Positions 25,143 to 33,154 of a DNA stretch of 37,471 bases are shown here, piece after piece (positions within the stretch are counted from its first letter, which is position 1; each line of letters begins with the position of its first letter). The stretch comes from Pseudomonadota bacterium (GTDB lineage: Bacteria > Pseudomonadota > Alphaproteobacteria > Rhizobiales > Beijerinckiaceae): the NCBI GenBank assembly GCA_023386155.1, contig JAEWKH010000106.1:1-37471 (forward strand), written 5' to 3'. The notes below the pieces were generated by a model. That model was not told where the DNA came from and made no database searches. It saw only the letters and a program-made list of their open reading frames with translations. The position numbers and the translations under genes are program-made.

Positions 25143-25523
25143 ATGGCCACGAACCCCACCCAGAATTATGAAGTCCCCCCGGAGATGCGCGATTTCGCCG
25201 AGAAGAGCGTCGAGCAGGCCCGCAAGGCCATCGACGGCTTCATGAGCGCCGCTCAGAAGACCGCCGAGACGGTCGAAGGTTCGGCGAACACTGTCCAGGC
25301 CAGCGCCAAGGACGCCGCGCGCAAGACCTTCACCTACACCGAGCAGAACCTGCATGCCGCTTTCGACCTTGCCCAAAGGATGGTGCGCGCGAAGGACATG
25401 CAGGAGGCCATGCAGATCCAGGCCGAGTTCGTCCGCAGCCAGTTCGAGGCGATGCAGACCCAGATGAAGGAATTCGGCTCCCTGGCCCAGTCTGCCATGA
25501 AGCAGCCCGGGTCCAAGAAGTAA
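25143..25523 (+). CDS. Phasin family protein 1 (PHA granule-associated)
   Basis: A 126-residue amphipathic helical protein that coats polyhydroxyalkanoate granules. It has no signal peptide. The phasin signature region covers most of the protein: PPEMRDFAEKSVEQARKAID, then SANTVQASAKDAARKTFTYT and AFDLAQRMVRAKDMQEAM. A short AKDMQEAMQIQAEFVRSQ amphipathic segment is typical of the Phasin_2 family. AAGGAGCG precedes the ATG. It is the first of two adjacent phasin genes, behind the TGCA repeats. No phaC, phaR or phaZ gene lies in the window. Confidence 0.93.
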   Translation: MATNPTQNYEVPPEMRDFAEKSVEQARKAIDGFMSAAQKTAETVEGSANTVQASAKDAARKTFTYTEQNLHAAFDLAQRMVRAKDMQEAMQIQAEFVRSQFEAMQTQMKEFGSLAQSAMKQPGSKK

Positions 25524-25558
25524 TCCCCTTCTCCTTTAAACCTTGCGAGGACGTCACG

Positions 25559-26056
25559 ATGGCGGAAGCGAAGAAGCCCAGAGCCAAGAACCCGGCCAAG
25601 AGCGTGCAGAAGACCGATGATCTGGTCGAGATGGCAGCCATTTCGACAGCCGAGACGGTCGAGGCCGTCACGGAGGAGGCGAAGCCTATTTCGCTTTCCG
25701 CGGTTGCCACGTCTCCCGCCGAGGCAGGGGCCATCTTCTCGTCCGCCAGGAAGCAGGGTGACGTCCTCCGCCAGGCCGTAAGTGAGGCCGTGGCGGCCTC
25801 GGCCAAGGGCGTGCTGGAGGTGAACGGCAAGATCATCGACGCCGTGAACACCCAGCATCATGCGGCCCTCGACCTGTGGCGTTCGGCGATCAGCCCCTCC
25901 CCCCTGCCCGAGGCTTTCAAGGCACAGAGCCAGGCGACGCGCCGGGCCTACGAGACGGCCTCCGCCCAGTGGAAGGACATCGCCGAGACCACGGCGCTCT
26001 GGCTCACCAAGAGCCTGGAGCCGCTTCAATCGGTGCTGCACCGTTCGGCCCGCTGA
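25559..26056 (+). CDS. Phasin family protein 2
   Basis: A 165-residue phasin-like protein. The first 20 residues are strongly basic (MAEAKKPRAKNPAKSVQK), then a variable linker leads into a helical phasin domain (about 60-160) with GVLEVNGKIIDAVNTQHHA and SQATRRAYETASAQWKDIA. The basic tail could bind DNA or granule surfaces, as in PhaF-like phasins, but it is short, so this is only a suggestion. It lies 35 bp after phasin 1 on the same strand with a GAGGA ribosome site, probably one operon under the same operator. Confidence 0.85.
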   Translation: MAEAKKPRAKNPAKSVQKTDDLVEMAAISTAETVEAVTEEAKPISLSAVATSPAEAGAIFSSARKQGDVLRQAVSEAVAASAKGVLEVNGKIIDAVNTQHHAALDLWRSAISPSPLPEAFKAQSQATRRAYETASAQWKDIAETTALWLTKSLEPLQSVLHRSAR

Positions 26057-26119
26057 CCGCACTCCACTTCGGCAGCCTGATAGGTTAAGGCTCGGCCAAT
26101 CCCAGGCCGGGCCTTTCTC

Positions 26120-26557
26120 ATGTGCGCTTCACCGATCCCCGCCGTCATCGCCGTGGTCATCCGGAACGGCCGGACGCTGCTCGTGCGCCGTTCCAATCCG
26201 CCCGATGCCGGAATGTGGGGCTTTCCGGGCGGCAGGATCGAGTTCGGGGAGATGGTGAAGGAGGCGGCGATCCGGGAACTCCTGGAAGAGACCGGCGTCC
26301 ACGCGCAAGCCCAGGACGTGATCACCACATTGGACGTCCTGGTGCGGGATTCATCGGACGCAGTTGAGCAGCACTATATCCTGATCGCCGTTCAATGCCG
26401 TTGGGTTTCAGGCAATCCCGTCGCGGGCGACGATGCCCTCGAGGCGCGCTGGTTTCCCGTCGCGGACCTCGATCCGAGCAGGCTTGCGATGAGCGCGGAT
26501 GTCGACGCGATCGCCCGACGGGCGCTGGCCTCAGCCTCGAACCTGGGAGATGCCTGA
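26120..26557 (+). CDS. Nudix hydrolase (MutT/ADP-ribose pyrophosphatase-like)
   Basis: A 145-residue compact Nudix protein. The Nudix box is complete (GRIEFGEMVKEAAIR, then ELLEETGV, about residues 37-59), with GMWGFPGGRIEFGE as in ADP-ribose pyrophosphatase/MutT-type members. Substrate is not determinable. It lies 63 bp after the second phasin gene but has its own spacing and is probably independent. A bidirectional-looking terminator follows at 26578. Confidence 0.9.
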   Translation: MCASPIPAVIAVVIRNGRTLLVRRSNPPDAGMWGFPGGRIEFGEMVKEAAIRELLEETGVHAQAQDVITTLDVLVRDSSDAVEQHYILIAVQCRWVSGNPVAGDDALEARWFPVADLDPSRLAMSADVDAIARRALASASNLGDA

Positions 26558-26577
26558 GCGGCGAGCGCAAGCAAAAA

Positions 26578-26601
26578 GGCCTCACCCTGAAAGGCGAGGC
26601 C
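26578..26601. terminator. Hairpin with T/A flanks, probable terminator
   Basis: Stem GGCCTC / GAGGCC with an inner CC/GG pair, followed by AAGTTTTGTCT on the plus strand and preceded by AAAAA, which would be a T run on the minus strand. It lies 20 bp after the Nudix stop. Confidence 0.6.
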
Positions 26602-26699
26602 AAGTTTTGTCTCTTGCTTAGAGGCCACGCGGCCAAACTTCACGGCCGGATCTGCGCATAGTCCGCCTATGATCTCAAGCCAAACGCGGATTTCATGGT

Positions 26700-26722
26700 T
26701 GATGAACAGTAAACATTCATCA
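26700..26722. promoter_or_regulatory. Dyad upstream of the porin gene
   Basis: A perfect inverted repeat TGATGAA-N9-TTCATCA in an AT-rich part of the 291-bp gap before the beta-barrel gene. A second small dyad AGGCA-N5-TGCCT is at 26800-26814, nearer the start. Either could bind a regulator of the porin gene. The binding protein is unknown. Confidence 0.4.
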
Positions 26723-26848
26723 TTCGTCAATCATGTTTCGAATGGTTTCGCCTGCGGATATTGCAACAATCTCTCGCAATCCCTTATTAGTCCCGTGACA
26801 GGCAATAAATGCCTATCTGACCTTTGTTGCTAAGCACGGAATACAGTA

Positions 26849-27556
26849 ATGCGTAACTCTGCTCTTGGACTGCTCGCTGCCACAGCGACTCTCGCCTTTG
26901 CGGCCTCGACGGCCCACGCGGCTGACCTGCCGAGCCGCTACTCGCCTGCTCCGGCCTACAATGCGCTGCCCGTTTTCACCTGGACCGGTTTCTATGCAGG
27001 CCTGAATGCCGGCTATGGCTGGAACGCCGGCGACAGCCGCTTCTACGATCCGGCCTTCGGCACGGTCAGGGGTCGCCGCGGCGGCGGCTTCGTCGGCGGC
27101 GCCCAGGCCGGGTACAATTACCAGTTCGGCATGTTCGTGGGCGGCCTTGAGACGGACCTTCAATATGCCGCCGTCGGCAACAAGGGCGCCTCCTACGGCA
27201 CCACTTACTACCCGGGTGACTCCGACGGCTTCTTCGGCACGATCCGCGCCCGCGCGGGCGTCGCCTTCGACCGCGCGCTCGTCTACGGCACCGGCGGCTT
27301 CGCTTACGGCGATATCGGCGGCAACCGGGGCTATGACCCCCTGCTCGGCCACCACAGCGGCGACGAAATCAACTGGGGCTGGACCCTCGGCGGCGGCGTG
27401 GAATATGCCATCACCAACAACTTCACCGCCAAGGTCGAGGGCCTCTATGTCGACCTCGATACGAAGGACAACTACAACTTCGGCGGACGCGTCAACGTCA
27501 ATCGCGATGCGGAGTTCGGCGTGCTGCGTGCCGGATTGAACTACAAGTTCAACTGA
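26849..27556 (+). CDS. Outer-membrane beta-barrel protein (Omp25/Omp31-like)
   Basis: A 235-residue outer-membrane protein. Signal peptide residues 1-24 (MRNSALGLLAATATLAFAAS, then TAHAADLPSR). The mature part has the features of the alphaproteobacterial Omp25/Omp31 group: FTWTGFYAGLNAGYGW as the first strand, alternating aromatic/Gly strands, and a C-terminal strand ending in Phe-Asn (LRAGLNYKFN). Eight strands are likely. The Omp25/Omp31 group includes porin and host-interaction proteins in Brucella and Bartonella. No function in this organism is implied. Likely abundant, with a strong terminator after it. A long upstream region suggests regulation. Confidence 0.9.
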   Translation: MRNSALGLLAATATLAFAASTAHAADLPSRYSPAPAYNALPVFTWTGFYAGLNAGYGWNAGDSRFYDPAFGTVRGRRGGGFVGGAQAGYNYQFGMFVGGLETDLQYAAVGNKGASYGTTYYPGDSDGFFGTIRARAGVAFDRALVYGTGGFAYGDIGGNRGYDPLLGHHSGDEINWGWTLGGGVEYAITNNFTAKVEGLYVDLDTKDNYNFGGRVNVNRDAEFGVLRAGLNYKFN

Positions 27557-27579
27557 TCGGGGCATTCTGCTCCAAAAGC

Positions 27580-27608
27580 AAAGGCCCGGTCGCAAGACCG
27601 GGCCTTTT
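27580..27608 (+). terminator. Rho-independent terminator of the porin gene
   Basis: An 11-bp perfect stem AAGGCCCGGTC / GACCGGGCCTT with loop GCAA and a TTTT run, 24 bp after the porin stop. It also lies 25 bp past the end of the converging small gene. Confidence 0.88.
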
Positions 27609-27633
27609 GCGTGTCGGGCGCTCATGCGGTGCA

Positions 27634-27855
27634 TCACGGATCGTTCATGCCTTTCGGCACTTTGAACTCATCCGCTTCCCTTCGCTTCAGATCCAGCAGG
27701 CGCCGTGCGGCGATGCTGCCAGGATCGGAAGAATAAAGCCTGTTGTTGAGCACCTCGATCTGCCAGCGCTGTAATTCGAGCAGGGCCTGCAGGCCCCTCA
27801 CCCGGGCCTGAAGCGCGAGAGCATCCTTCAAAGGGTCTGGTCCACCGGTCGTCAT
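27634..27855 (-). CDS. Small helical protein of unknown function
   Basis: A 73-residue protein from ATG 27855, with AGGGA 7 nt upstream; an open extension to 27966 is not favoured. The sequence is helical with Leu/Ala/Arg heptads (DALALQARVRGLQALLELQR), a likely short coiled coil, and a basic C-terminal part (RRLLDLKRREADEFKVPKG). I do not recognise a family. It converges with the porin gene. Codon use looks coding rather than accidental. Confidence 0.55.
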   Translation of the reverse strand: MTTGGPDPLKDALALQARVRGLQALLELQRWQIEVLNNRLYSSDPGSIAARRLLDLKRREADEFKVPKGMNDP

Positions 27856-28083
27856 GGGACCATCCCTGACAATCCTGGGATGAATCATGTCTGAACACGC
27901 AATGTGAGAGGTCAGTACTAATCGGTTTCGCCGTTCAGGAACATAGTCCCTGACAACCTTGGGCAATGTTGCTCAAGGTAGATATTATTACGTCGGAAAT
28001 ATGATCTCTCGCAGCACGGCGCGGCGCTCAGGAACCAGCAGGGCCCGGTGCAGTTGCATCAGCATAGCTTGCTGGAGATTGTC

Positions 28084-28257
28084 ATGCCCGAAACGCGCCA
28101 TGAGATGGAGGCCGAACGGATCCTCGCTCCTTTGAGCACGGCGATGCCCGACGAACATGCCCTGATGCAAAGCCGCCGCTTGCTCGCCGAGGCCCTGGAA
28201 AGAGCGGAGCAAAGAGGACGCCTAGTTTCCGCACATGAAAAGGAAGCGAGCGGCTAA
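28084..28257 (+). CDS. Small acidic helical protein of unknown function
   Basis: A 57-residue product from ATG 28084 with GGAG 6 nt upstream. The sequence MPETRHEMEAERILAPLSTA is followed by a helical stretch rich in Glu/Arg/Leu (LLAEALERAEQRGRLVSAH). A minus-strand frame at 27988-28212 overlaps it but has weaker coding features. It is not recognised, and evidence for expression is only the ribosome site and composition. Confidence 0.4.
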   Translation: MPETRHEMEAERILAPLSTAMPDEHALMQSRRLLAEALERAEQRGRLVSAHEKEASG

Positions 28258-28434
28258 GCTTGTTTACCCTTCTCTCACGGAGGGCGTGCGAACCTGTCGA
28301 TAACGGCGACCACCCTTCCCTGCGACATTGACGGCTGGAACGGCCCATGATGAGGCACGTTTCTATCCTGTGCGATACGGCACATCGGGAAACTCTCGGG
28401 CGTGGTGTTCTCCGAGCGTTAGGAGAATCGGTCA

Positions 28435-28740
28435 ATGCGCTCCACTCTGCTTGCAATCGTGCTCGGCACCATGGGTGCCTTTGCCGCCGGCTCTGCAGCT
28501 CAGTCGGCCGATACCCGCATTGCCTCCATGCCTTTCGGCGAGTGCCTGTCCATCATCAGCGAGGCCGCGCAGGATGTGGACGAGGAGCCGGTCAAGCTCG
28601 TCAGCACGAGCGACGTGGTCACGGTTCGCATCAACGCGTCCGATGGCTTTGTCACGGTGTCGTGCGACCGGAGCAGCAACAAGATGACCCTGACCAAGAG
28701 CCCCGTGCCTGAAGCCGCCGGCAAGACGGCGGCCCGCTAG
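28435..28740 (+). CDS. Small exported protein of unknown function
   Basis: A 101-residue product from ATG 28435 with TAGGAGAAT upstream. It begins with a signal peptide (MRSTLLAIVLGTMGAFAAGS, then AAQSADTR), predicting a periplasmic location for the remaining roughly 75 residues. The mature part has two cysteines (in FGECLS and VSCDRSS) that could form a disulfide, and beta-rich stretches (DVVTVRINASDGFVTVSCD). No family is recognised. Repeat copy C follows immediately after the stop. Confidence 0.65.
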   Translation: MRSTLLAIVLGTMGAFAAGSAAQSADTRIASMPFGECLSIISEAAQDVDEEPVKLVSTSDVVTVRINASDGFVTVSCDRSSNKMTLTKSPVPEAAGKTAAR

Positions 28741-28741
28741 A

Positions 28742-28822
28742 GCATTTTCGGCGAAGTGGATCCGGTTCGCCGTCAAAAAATGCGCTTCAAAAAGAAAGGG
28801 AGCTGGTTCCACGCAAGTGGAA
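28742..28822. repeat. Mosaic palindromic repeat, copy C
   Basis: A composite hairpin region. GCATTTT / AAAATGC (28742-28748, 28777-28783) encloses GGCGAA / TTCGCC (28750-28755, 28766-28771), with the shared core AAGTGGATCCGG between them. TTCCAC-GCAA-GTGGAA follows at 28807-28822. The core AAGTGGATCCGG also occurs inside copy D (31700-31714). Confidence 0.65.
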
Positions 28823-28863
28823 ACAGATCTAGTCTGATTCATCCACTTTCTGGTCGAAGCGAA

Positions 28864-28888
28864 AACGGCGAGCGCGAGGCTCGCCGTT
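28864..28888 (-). terminator. Terminator after gguB
   Basis: A 10-bp perfect stem AACGGCGAGC / GCTCGCCGTT around a 5-nt loop. On the minus strand it is followed by TTTTCGCTT. It lies 18 bp after the gguB stop, so it ends the gguAB transcript. Confidence 0.8.
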
Positions 28889-28906
28889 ATGCCGCTTCAG
28901 GCCTTC

Positions 28907-30106
28907 TCACTTCTTCCTGTTGTAGACGTCGAGAGACACGGCCGCGAGCAGCACGAGGCCCTTGATGACCTGCTGGTAGTCGATGCCGATGCCGAGGATC
29001 GACATGCCGTTGTTCATGACGCCCATGACGAAGGCGCCGATGACGGCTCCCGTCACCTTGCCGACGCCCCCGGTCGCCGAGGCGCCGCCGATGAACACGG
29101 CCGCGATCACGTCCAGTTCGAAGCCGAGGCCGGCCTTGGGGGTCGCCGTATTGAGGCGGGCCGCGAAGATCAGGCCGGCAAGGCCTGCCAGCACGCCCAT
29201 GTTGACGAAGGTGAGGAAGGTCAGGCGTTCGGTCTTGATGCCCGACAGCTTGGCCGCCTTCTCGTTGCCGCCCAGCGCATAGATGCGCCGGCCGATGGTG
29301 GTCCGATTGGTGACAAAAGCGTAGAGCGCGATCAGCACCGCCATGATGACGAGCACGTTCGGCAGGCCGCGATAGGTCGCCATCAGATAGCAGAACGCGA
29401 TCACCAGAACGGCGAGCAGGCCGTTCTTGAGCAGGAACAGGCCGAAGGGCGCCGTCTCGACCGCGTGCTTCAGCTGGTTGGCGCGGCTGCGGAAGCTGAA
29501 ATAGATGATCGCGGCCACGCTGGCGACGCCGAGGAACAAAGCCGTATAGTTGAAGCCCTGGCCGCCGAAGACATCGGGGATGAAGCCGGAGCTCAGGCGC
29601 TGGAACCCGACCGGGAACGGGCCGACCGACATGCCGCCGAGGAGCGCCAGGGTCAGGCCCTTGAAGACCAGCATGCCGGCGAGCGTGACGATGAAGGACG
29701 GCACCTTGAAATAGGCGACCCAATAGCCCTGCGCGGCGCCGATCATGCCGCCGACGATGAGGCAGGCGATGGTCGTCGTCACCGGGTCGAACCCCCAGCG
29801 CACCATCATCATGGCGGCCAGGCCGCCGACGAAGCCGACGATGGAGCCGACCGAGAGATCGATGTGCCCGGCGACGATGACCAGGAGCATGCCAAGCGCC
29901 ATGATGACGATGTAGCTGTTCTGGAGCACCAGGTTGGTGAGGTTGAGCGGCCGCAGCAGGGTCCCGTCGGTCACCACCTGGAAGAACAGCATGATCGCCA
30001 GAAGCGACAGCAGCATGCCGTAATCGCGGAAATGGGTTTTGACGAAGTCCATCCACGACGTCTTCGGCTGGGGAGCGTGAAGCTCGTCAGCGGTTCTCGT
30101 GTCCAT
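28907..30106 (-). CDS. gguB: CUT2 sugar ABC transporter permease (GguB/MmsB-like)
   Basis: Inner-membrane permease of a multiple-monosaccharide importer, 399 residues with about ten helices. It is in the branch of GguB/XylH-type permeases: MALGMLLVIVAGHIDLSVGSIVGF and the second FIVTLAGMLVFKGLTL are the usual membrane-core and coupling sequences. YALGGNEKAAKLSGIKTERL is the cytoplasmic loop that contacts the ATPase. The ATG at 30106 has GGGAGG upstream; the open frame to 30166 is rejected. It follows the ATPase stop by 1 nt (TGAgATG), so it is translationally coupled. Substrates are probably galactose, arabinose or glucose-like sugars, inferred from the linked ChvE. Confidence 0.9.
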   Translation of the reverse strand: MDTRTADELHAPQPKTSWMDFVKTHFRDYGMLLSLLAIMLFFQVVTDGTLLRPLNLTNLVLQNSYIVIMALGMLLVIVAGHIDLSVGSIVGFVGGLAAMMMVRWGFDPVTTTIACLIVGGMIGAAQGYWVAYFKVPSFIVTLAGMLVFKGLTLALLGGMSVGPFPVGFQRLSSGFIPDVFGGQGFNYTALFLGVASVAAIIYFSFRSRANQLKHAVETAPFGLFLLKNGLLAVLVIAFCYLMATYRGLPNVLVIMAVLIALYAFVTNRTTIGRRIYALGGNEKAAKLSGIKTERLTFLTFVNMGVLAGLAGLIFAARLNTATPKAGLGFELDVIAAVFIGGASATGGVGKVTGAVIGAFVMGVMNNGMSILGIGIDYQQVIKGLVLLAAVSLDVYNRKK

Positions 30107-30107
30107 C

Positions 30108-31637
30108 TCAGCGCCTCCCCGACTTAACGATAGCGTGCATGATCTTTTCCTGGGATGCCTCGGCAATGGCGAGCTCGGCGATCAGGGAGCCCTCGTTCAT
30201 CACATAGATGCGGTCGCACATGCCGAGCAGTTCCGGCATCTCCGAGGATATCATGAGGACCCCCTTGCCGGCATCCGCCAGCTTGTTGATGATCGTATAG
30301 ATTTCGTATTTCGCCCCGACATCGATGCCGCGGGTCGGCTCGTCGAGAATGAGGATCTCCGGGTCGGAGAAGAGCCACTTGCTCAGGACCACCTTCTGCT
30401 GGTTGCCGCCTGAAAGGTTCACCGTCTCCTGGAAGACGCTGGGGCTGCGGATGCGCATCTTGGCGCGGTAGTCGTTGGCGACGGCAAGCTCCCGGATGTC
30501 GTCGATGACGAACCTGCTGGAGACACCCTCGAGATTGGCGAGCGTGACGTTCTTGCGGATGTCCTCGGCGAGAACCAGGCCATAGGTCTTGCGGTCCTCG
30601 GTGGCATAGGCGATGCCGTTGGAGACGGCCTTCTCCACCGTGCCGACATCGATCTCCTTGCCGTGCAGGGTCACGCGACCGGAAATGTTCTGCCCGTAGC
30701 TGCGGCCGAACAGGCTCATGGCGAACTCGGTCCGCCCCGCCCCCATCAGCCCGGCGATGCCGACGATCTCGCCGCGCCGGATGTTCAGGCTGACGTTCTT
30801 GACCACCTGCACGTGCTTGTGGAGCGGGTGATAGGCGGACCAGTTCTCGACCTGGAAGATCGGCTCGCCGATCTTCGGCTCGCGCTTCGGGTACCGGTCC
30901 TCCATGGTGCGGCCCACCATGCCGCGGATGACCCGGTCCTCGCTCACCTCCTCCGTCCGGCAGTCGAGGGTCTCGACCGTTCCGCCGTCGCGAAGAACCG
31001 TGATGGAATCGGCCACCTTCGCGATCTCGTTGAGCTTGTGCGAGATCAGGATCGATGAGATGCCCTGCTCCTTGAACCGGAGCAGCAGGTTCAGCAGCGC
31101 ATCGCTGTCCTTCTCGTTCAGGCTCGCGGTCGGCTCGTCGAGGATGAGAAGCTTCACCTTCTTCGAGAGCGCCTTGGCGATCTCCACGAGCTGCTGCTTG
31201 CCGACGCCGAGATTGGTGATCAGCTCCTCGGGCGATTCCTTGAGGCCGACCAGCTTCAAGAGTTCCTTCGTTCGGGCGAACGCGACCGACCAGTCGATGA
31301 CGCCGTAACTGGCCTGCTCGTTGCCGAGGAAGATGTTCTCCGCGATCGACAGGAGCGGCACGAGCGCCAGCTCCTGGTGGATGATGATGATGCCCAGCTT
31401 CTCGCTGTCGGCGATGCCCGAGAAGCGCCGCGTCTCGCCCTCGTAGACGATCTCGCCGGAATAGGTGCCGTGCGGATAGACCCCGCTCAGAACCTTCATC
31501 AGCGTGGACTTGCCGGCGCCGTTCTCGCCGACAAGGGCGTGGATCTCGCCCGCCTTGACGGTGATATTAACGTTGTCCAGCGCCTTCACGCCCGGAAACG
31601 TCTTGGTGATCCCCCGCATCTCAAGGATCGCATTCAT
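30108..31637 (-). CDS. gguA: CUT2 sugar ABC transporter ATPase (GguA/MmsA-like)
   Basis: A tandem ATP-binding protein of 509 residues that powers the sugar importer. Domain 1 (about 1-235) has Walker A GENGAGKSTLMKV, the signature region LGVGKQQLVEIAKAL and Walker B KLLILDEPTASL. Domain 2 (about 260-509) has a degenerate Walker A (GLMGAGRTEFAM), with LSGGNQQKVVLSKWL and ILDEPTRGIDVGAK, as expected for CUT2 ATPases. GAGG stands 7 nt before the ATG. It pairs with gguB immediately downstream. The gap back to chvE holds a repeat and a hairpin, so this gene may be expressed at a lower level than the binding protein. Confidence 0.93.
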   Translation of the reverse strand: MNAILEMRGITKTFPGVKALDNVNITVKAGEIHALVGENGAGKSTLMKVLSGVYPHGTYSGEIVYEGETRRFSGIADSEKLGIIIIHQELALVPLLSIAENIFLGNEQASYGVIDWSVAFARTKELLKLVGLKESPEELITNLGVGKQQLVEIAKALSKKVKLLILDEPTASLNEKDSDALLNLLLRFKEQGISSILISHKLNEIAKVADSITVLRDGGTVETLDCRTEEVSEDRVIRGMVGRTMEDRYPKREPKIGEPIFQVENWSAYHPLHKHVQVVKNVSLNIRRGEIVGIAGLMGAGRTEFAMSLFGRSYGQNISGRVTLHGKEIDVGTVEKAVSNGIAYATEDRKTYGLVLAEDIRKNVTLANLEGVSSRFVIDDIRELAVANDYRAKMRIRSPSVFQETVNLSGGNQQKVVLSKWLFSDPEILILDEPTRGIDVGAKYEIYTIINKLADAGKGVLMISSEMPELLGMCDRIYVMNEGSLIAELAIAEASQEKIMHAIVKSGRR

Positions 31638-31664
31638 CGCATAACCTCAGGCAACGAGCCTTCT

Positions 31665-31820
31665 AGCGCATCGTGCGGACCCAGAGGTCCGCGTCAGTGA
31701 AAAGTGGATCCGGCTTTCGCTAGCGCGGCCCGCTGGGTCCGCGCCGAACGATGCGCTATCCAAAGAGTGGAGCATCAGATCCAACCCCAAATGTGCAAAT
31801 CCACTTTTGGGTCCGATGCT
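31665..31820. repeat. Mosaic palindromic repeat, copy D (longest)
   Basis: AGCGCATCG (31665-31673) and CGATGCGCT (31749-31757) are the same arms as copy B, but here they enclose an extra segment with AAGTGGATCCGG and GCGCGGCCCGC. A tail with AAAGAGTGGAGCATC leads into a second unit, AGCATC...GATGCT (31771-31820), with CCACTTTTGGG as in copy A. It lies between chvE and gguA. Confidence 0.8.
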
Positions 31821-31833
31821 CTGAAACGAGCAA

Positions 31834-31859
31834 GGACCCCGCGCGGGTGCGCAGGGTCC
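31834..31859 (-). terminator. Hairpin after chvE
   Basis: A stem GGACCC-c-GCGC / GCGC-a-GGGTCC with loop GGGT, 19 bp after the chvE stop on the minus strand. The minus-strand tail is TTGCTCGTTTC, so termination would be partial. This fits a binding protein made in excess over its membrane partners. Confidence 0.55.
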
Positions 31860-31877
31860 GTCTTTCAAGCGAGCCGA

Positions 31878-32942
31878 TTACTTGAACTGGTCTTCCTTGT
31901 AGTAGCCGCTGGTGACGAGAACGTCCTTCCAGTTCGAGGCATCGACGCTGACCGGCTTCAGCAGGTAGGACGGGACCACCTTCACGCCGTTCTCGTAGGT
32001 CTTGGTGTCGTTGACCTCGGGCTGCTTGCCCGAGAGCACGGCGTCGACCATGTTGGCCGCGACCTTGGCGAGCTCGCGTGTGTCCTTGAACACCGTCGAG
32101 GTCTGCTCCTTGGCGAGGATCGACTTGATCGAGGGCACCTCCGCATCCTGTCCGGTGATGACCGGCATCGGCTGCTGCGGCGAGCCGTAGCCCACGCCCT
32201 TGAGCGAGGAGATGATGCCGATGCTCAGGCCGTCATAGGGCGAGAGAACCGCATCGACGCGCTTGTCGGTGTAGTAGGCGGAGAGCAGGTTATCCATGCG
32301 GGCCTGGGCGACCGCGCCGTCCCAGCGCAGGGTCGAGACCTTGTCCATGCCGGTCTGGCCGCTCTGCACCTTGAGCTTGCCGCTCTTGATGTAGGGCTCG
32401 AGGACGGACATGGCGCCGTTGTAGAAGAAGTAGGCGTTGTTGTCGTCGGGCGAGCCGCCGAACAGCTCGATGTTGAACGGGCCCTTGCCCTCCTTCAGGC
32501 CGAGCGCCTTCTCGATGTAGCCGCCCTGAAGCACGCCGACCTGGAAATTGTCGAAGGTGGCGTAGTAGTCGACGTTCTTGGAATTCCGGATCAGGCGGTC
32601 ATAGGCGATGACCTTGATGCCCTTGTCGGCGGCCTGCTGGAGCGCGTCGGACAGGGTCGTGCCGTCGATGGCCGCGATCACGAGGACCTTGGCGCCCTTG
32701 GTGATCATGTTCTCGATCTGCGAGAGCTGGTTCGGGATGTCGTCTTCCGCATATTGCAGGTCGACGTTGTAGCCCTTTTCCTTAAGCGCCTTGACCATGT
32801 TGTTGCCGTCGTCGATCCAGCGCGCGGACGACTTCGTCGGCATGGCCACGCCGACCGTGCCCTTGTCCTGCGCCTGCGCGGCGCCGAGCATGCCGAAGGC
32901 TCCAAGTGCCACGGCCGCCAAAGTGGTGGTGAATGTCTTCAA
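31878..32942 (-). CDS. chvE: Periplasmic sugar-binding protein ChvE
   Basis: High-affinity periplasmic binding protein for aldose sugars. It feeds the GguAB importer and, in Agrobacterium, also signals to a sensor kinase. The product is 354 residues, the same length as Agrobacterium ChvE. The start is a TTG at 32942 preceded by AGGGAGA; the ATG at 32978 in the same frame lacks a ribosome site and would spoil the signal peptide (LKTFTTTLAAVALGAFGML, then GAAQAQD). The periplasmic-binding type-1 fold begins GTVGVAMPTKSSARWIDDG and ends DVLVTSGYYKEDQFK. The residues ARWIDDG, IAAIDGT and GGSPDDNNA are characteristic. No virA/virG genes are near. Confidence 0.93.
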   Translation of the reverse strand: MKTFTTTLAAVALGAFGMLGAAQAQDKGTVGVAMPTKSSARWIDDGNNMVKALKEKGYNVDLQYAEDDIPNQLSQIENMITKGAKVLVIAAIDGTTLSDALQQAADKGIKVIAYDRLIRNSKNVDYYATFDNFQVGVLQGGYIEKALGLKEGKGPFNIELFGGSPDDNNAYFFYNGAMSVLEPYIKSGKLKVQSGQTGMDKVSTLRWDGAVAQARMDNLLSAYYTDKRVDAVLSPYDGLSIGIISSLKGVGYGSPQQPMPVITGQDAEVPSIKSILAKEQTSTVFKDTRELAKVAANMVDAVLSGKQPEVNDTKTYENGVKVVPSYLLKPVSVDASNWKDVLVTSGYYKEDQFK

Positions 32943-33154
32943 GGTCGTTCTCCCTCTCGTCCATGCCCGAAGCGTCATCCATGCGCCCGGCGCATATTCA
33001 GCGTTCTTCGTCTCAGGGCCCTGGTCGGATCGCAGCCTCCATCCCCCAGGAGGTCTCCTTCGGTCCGACGATCAGGGCAGAGGTCCCGGTAGGACAGCTC
33101 CGCCTTCCCTCTTCGCAGCCGAGTGGTTAAACCTCCTCAGCCGCCCCATAAATC

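Noticed and set aside
27988..28212. 74-codon minus-strand frame overlapping the 57-residue gene
   Set aside because: Weaker composition and ribosome site than the plus-strand frame; both remain uncertain.
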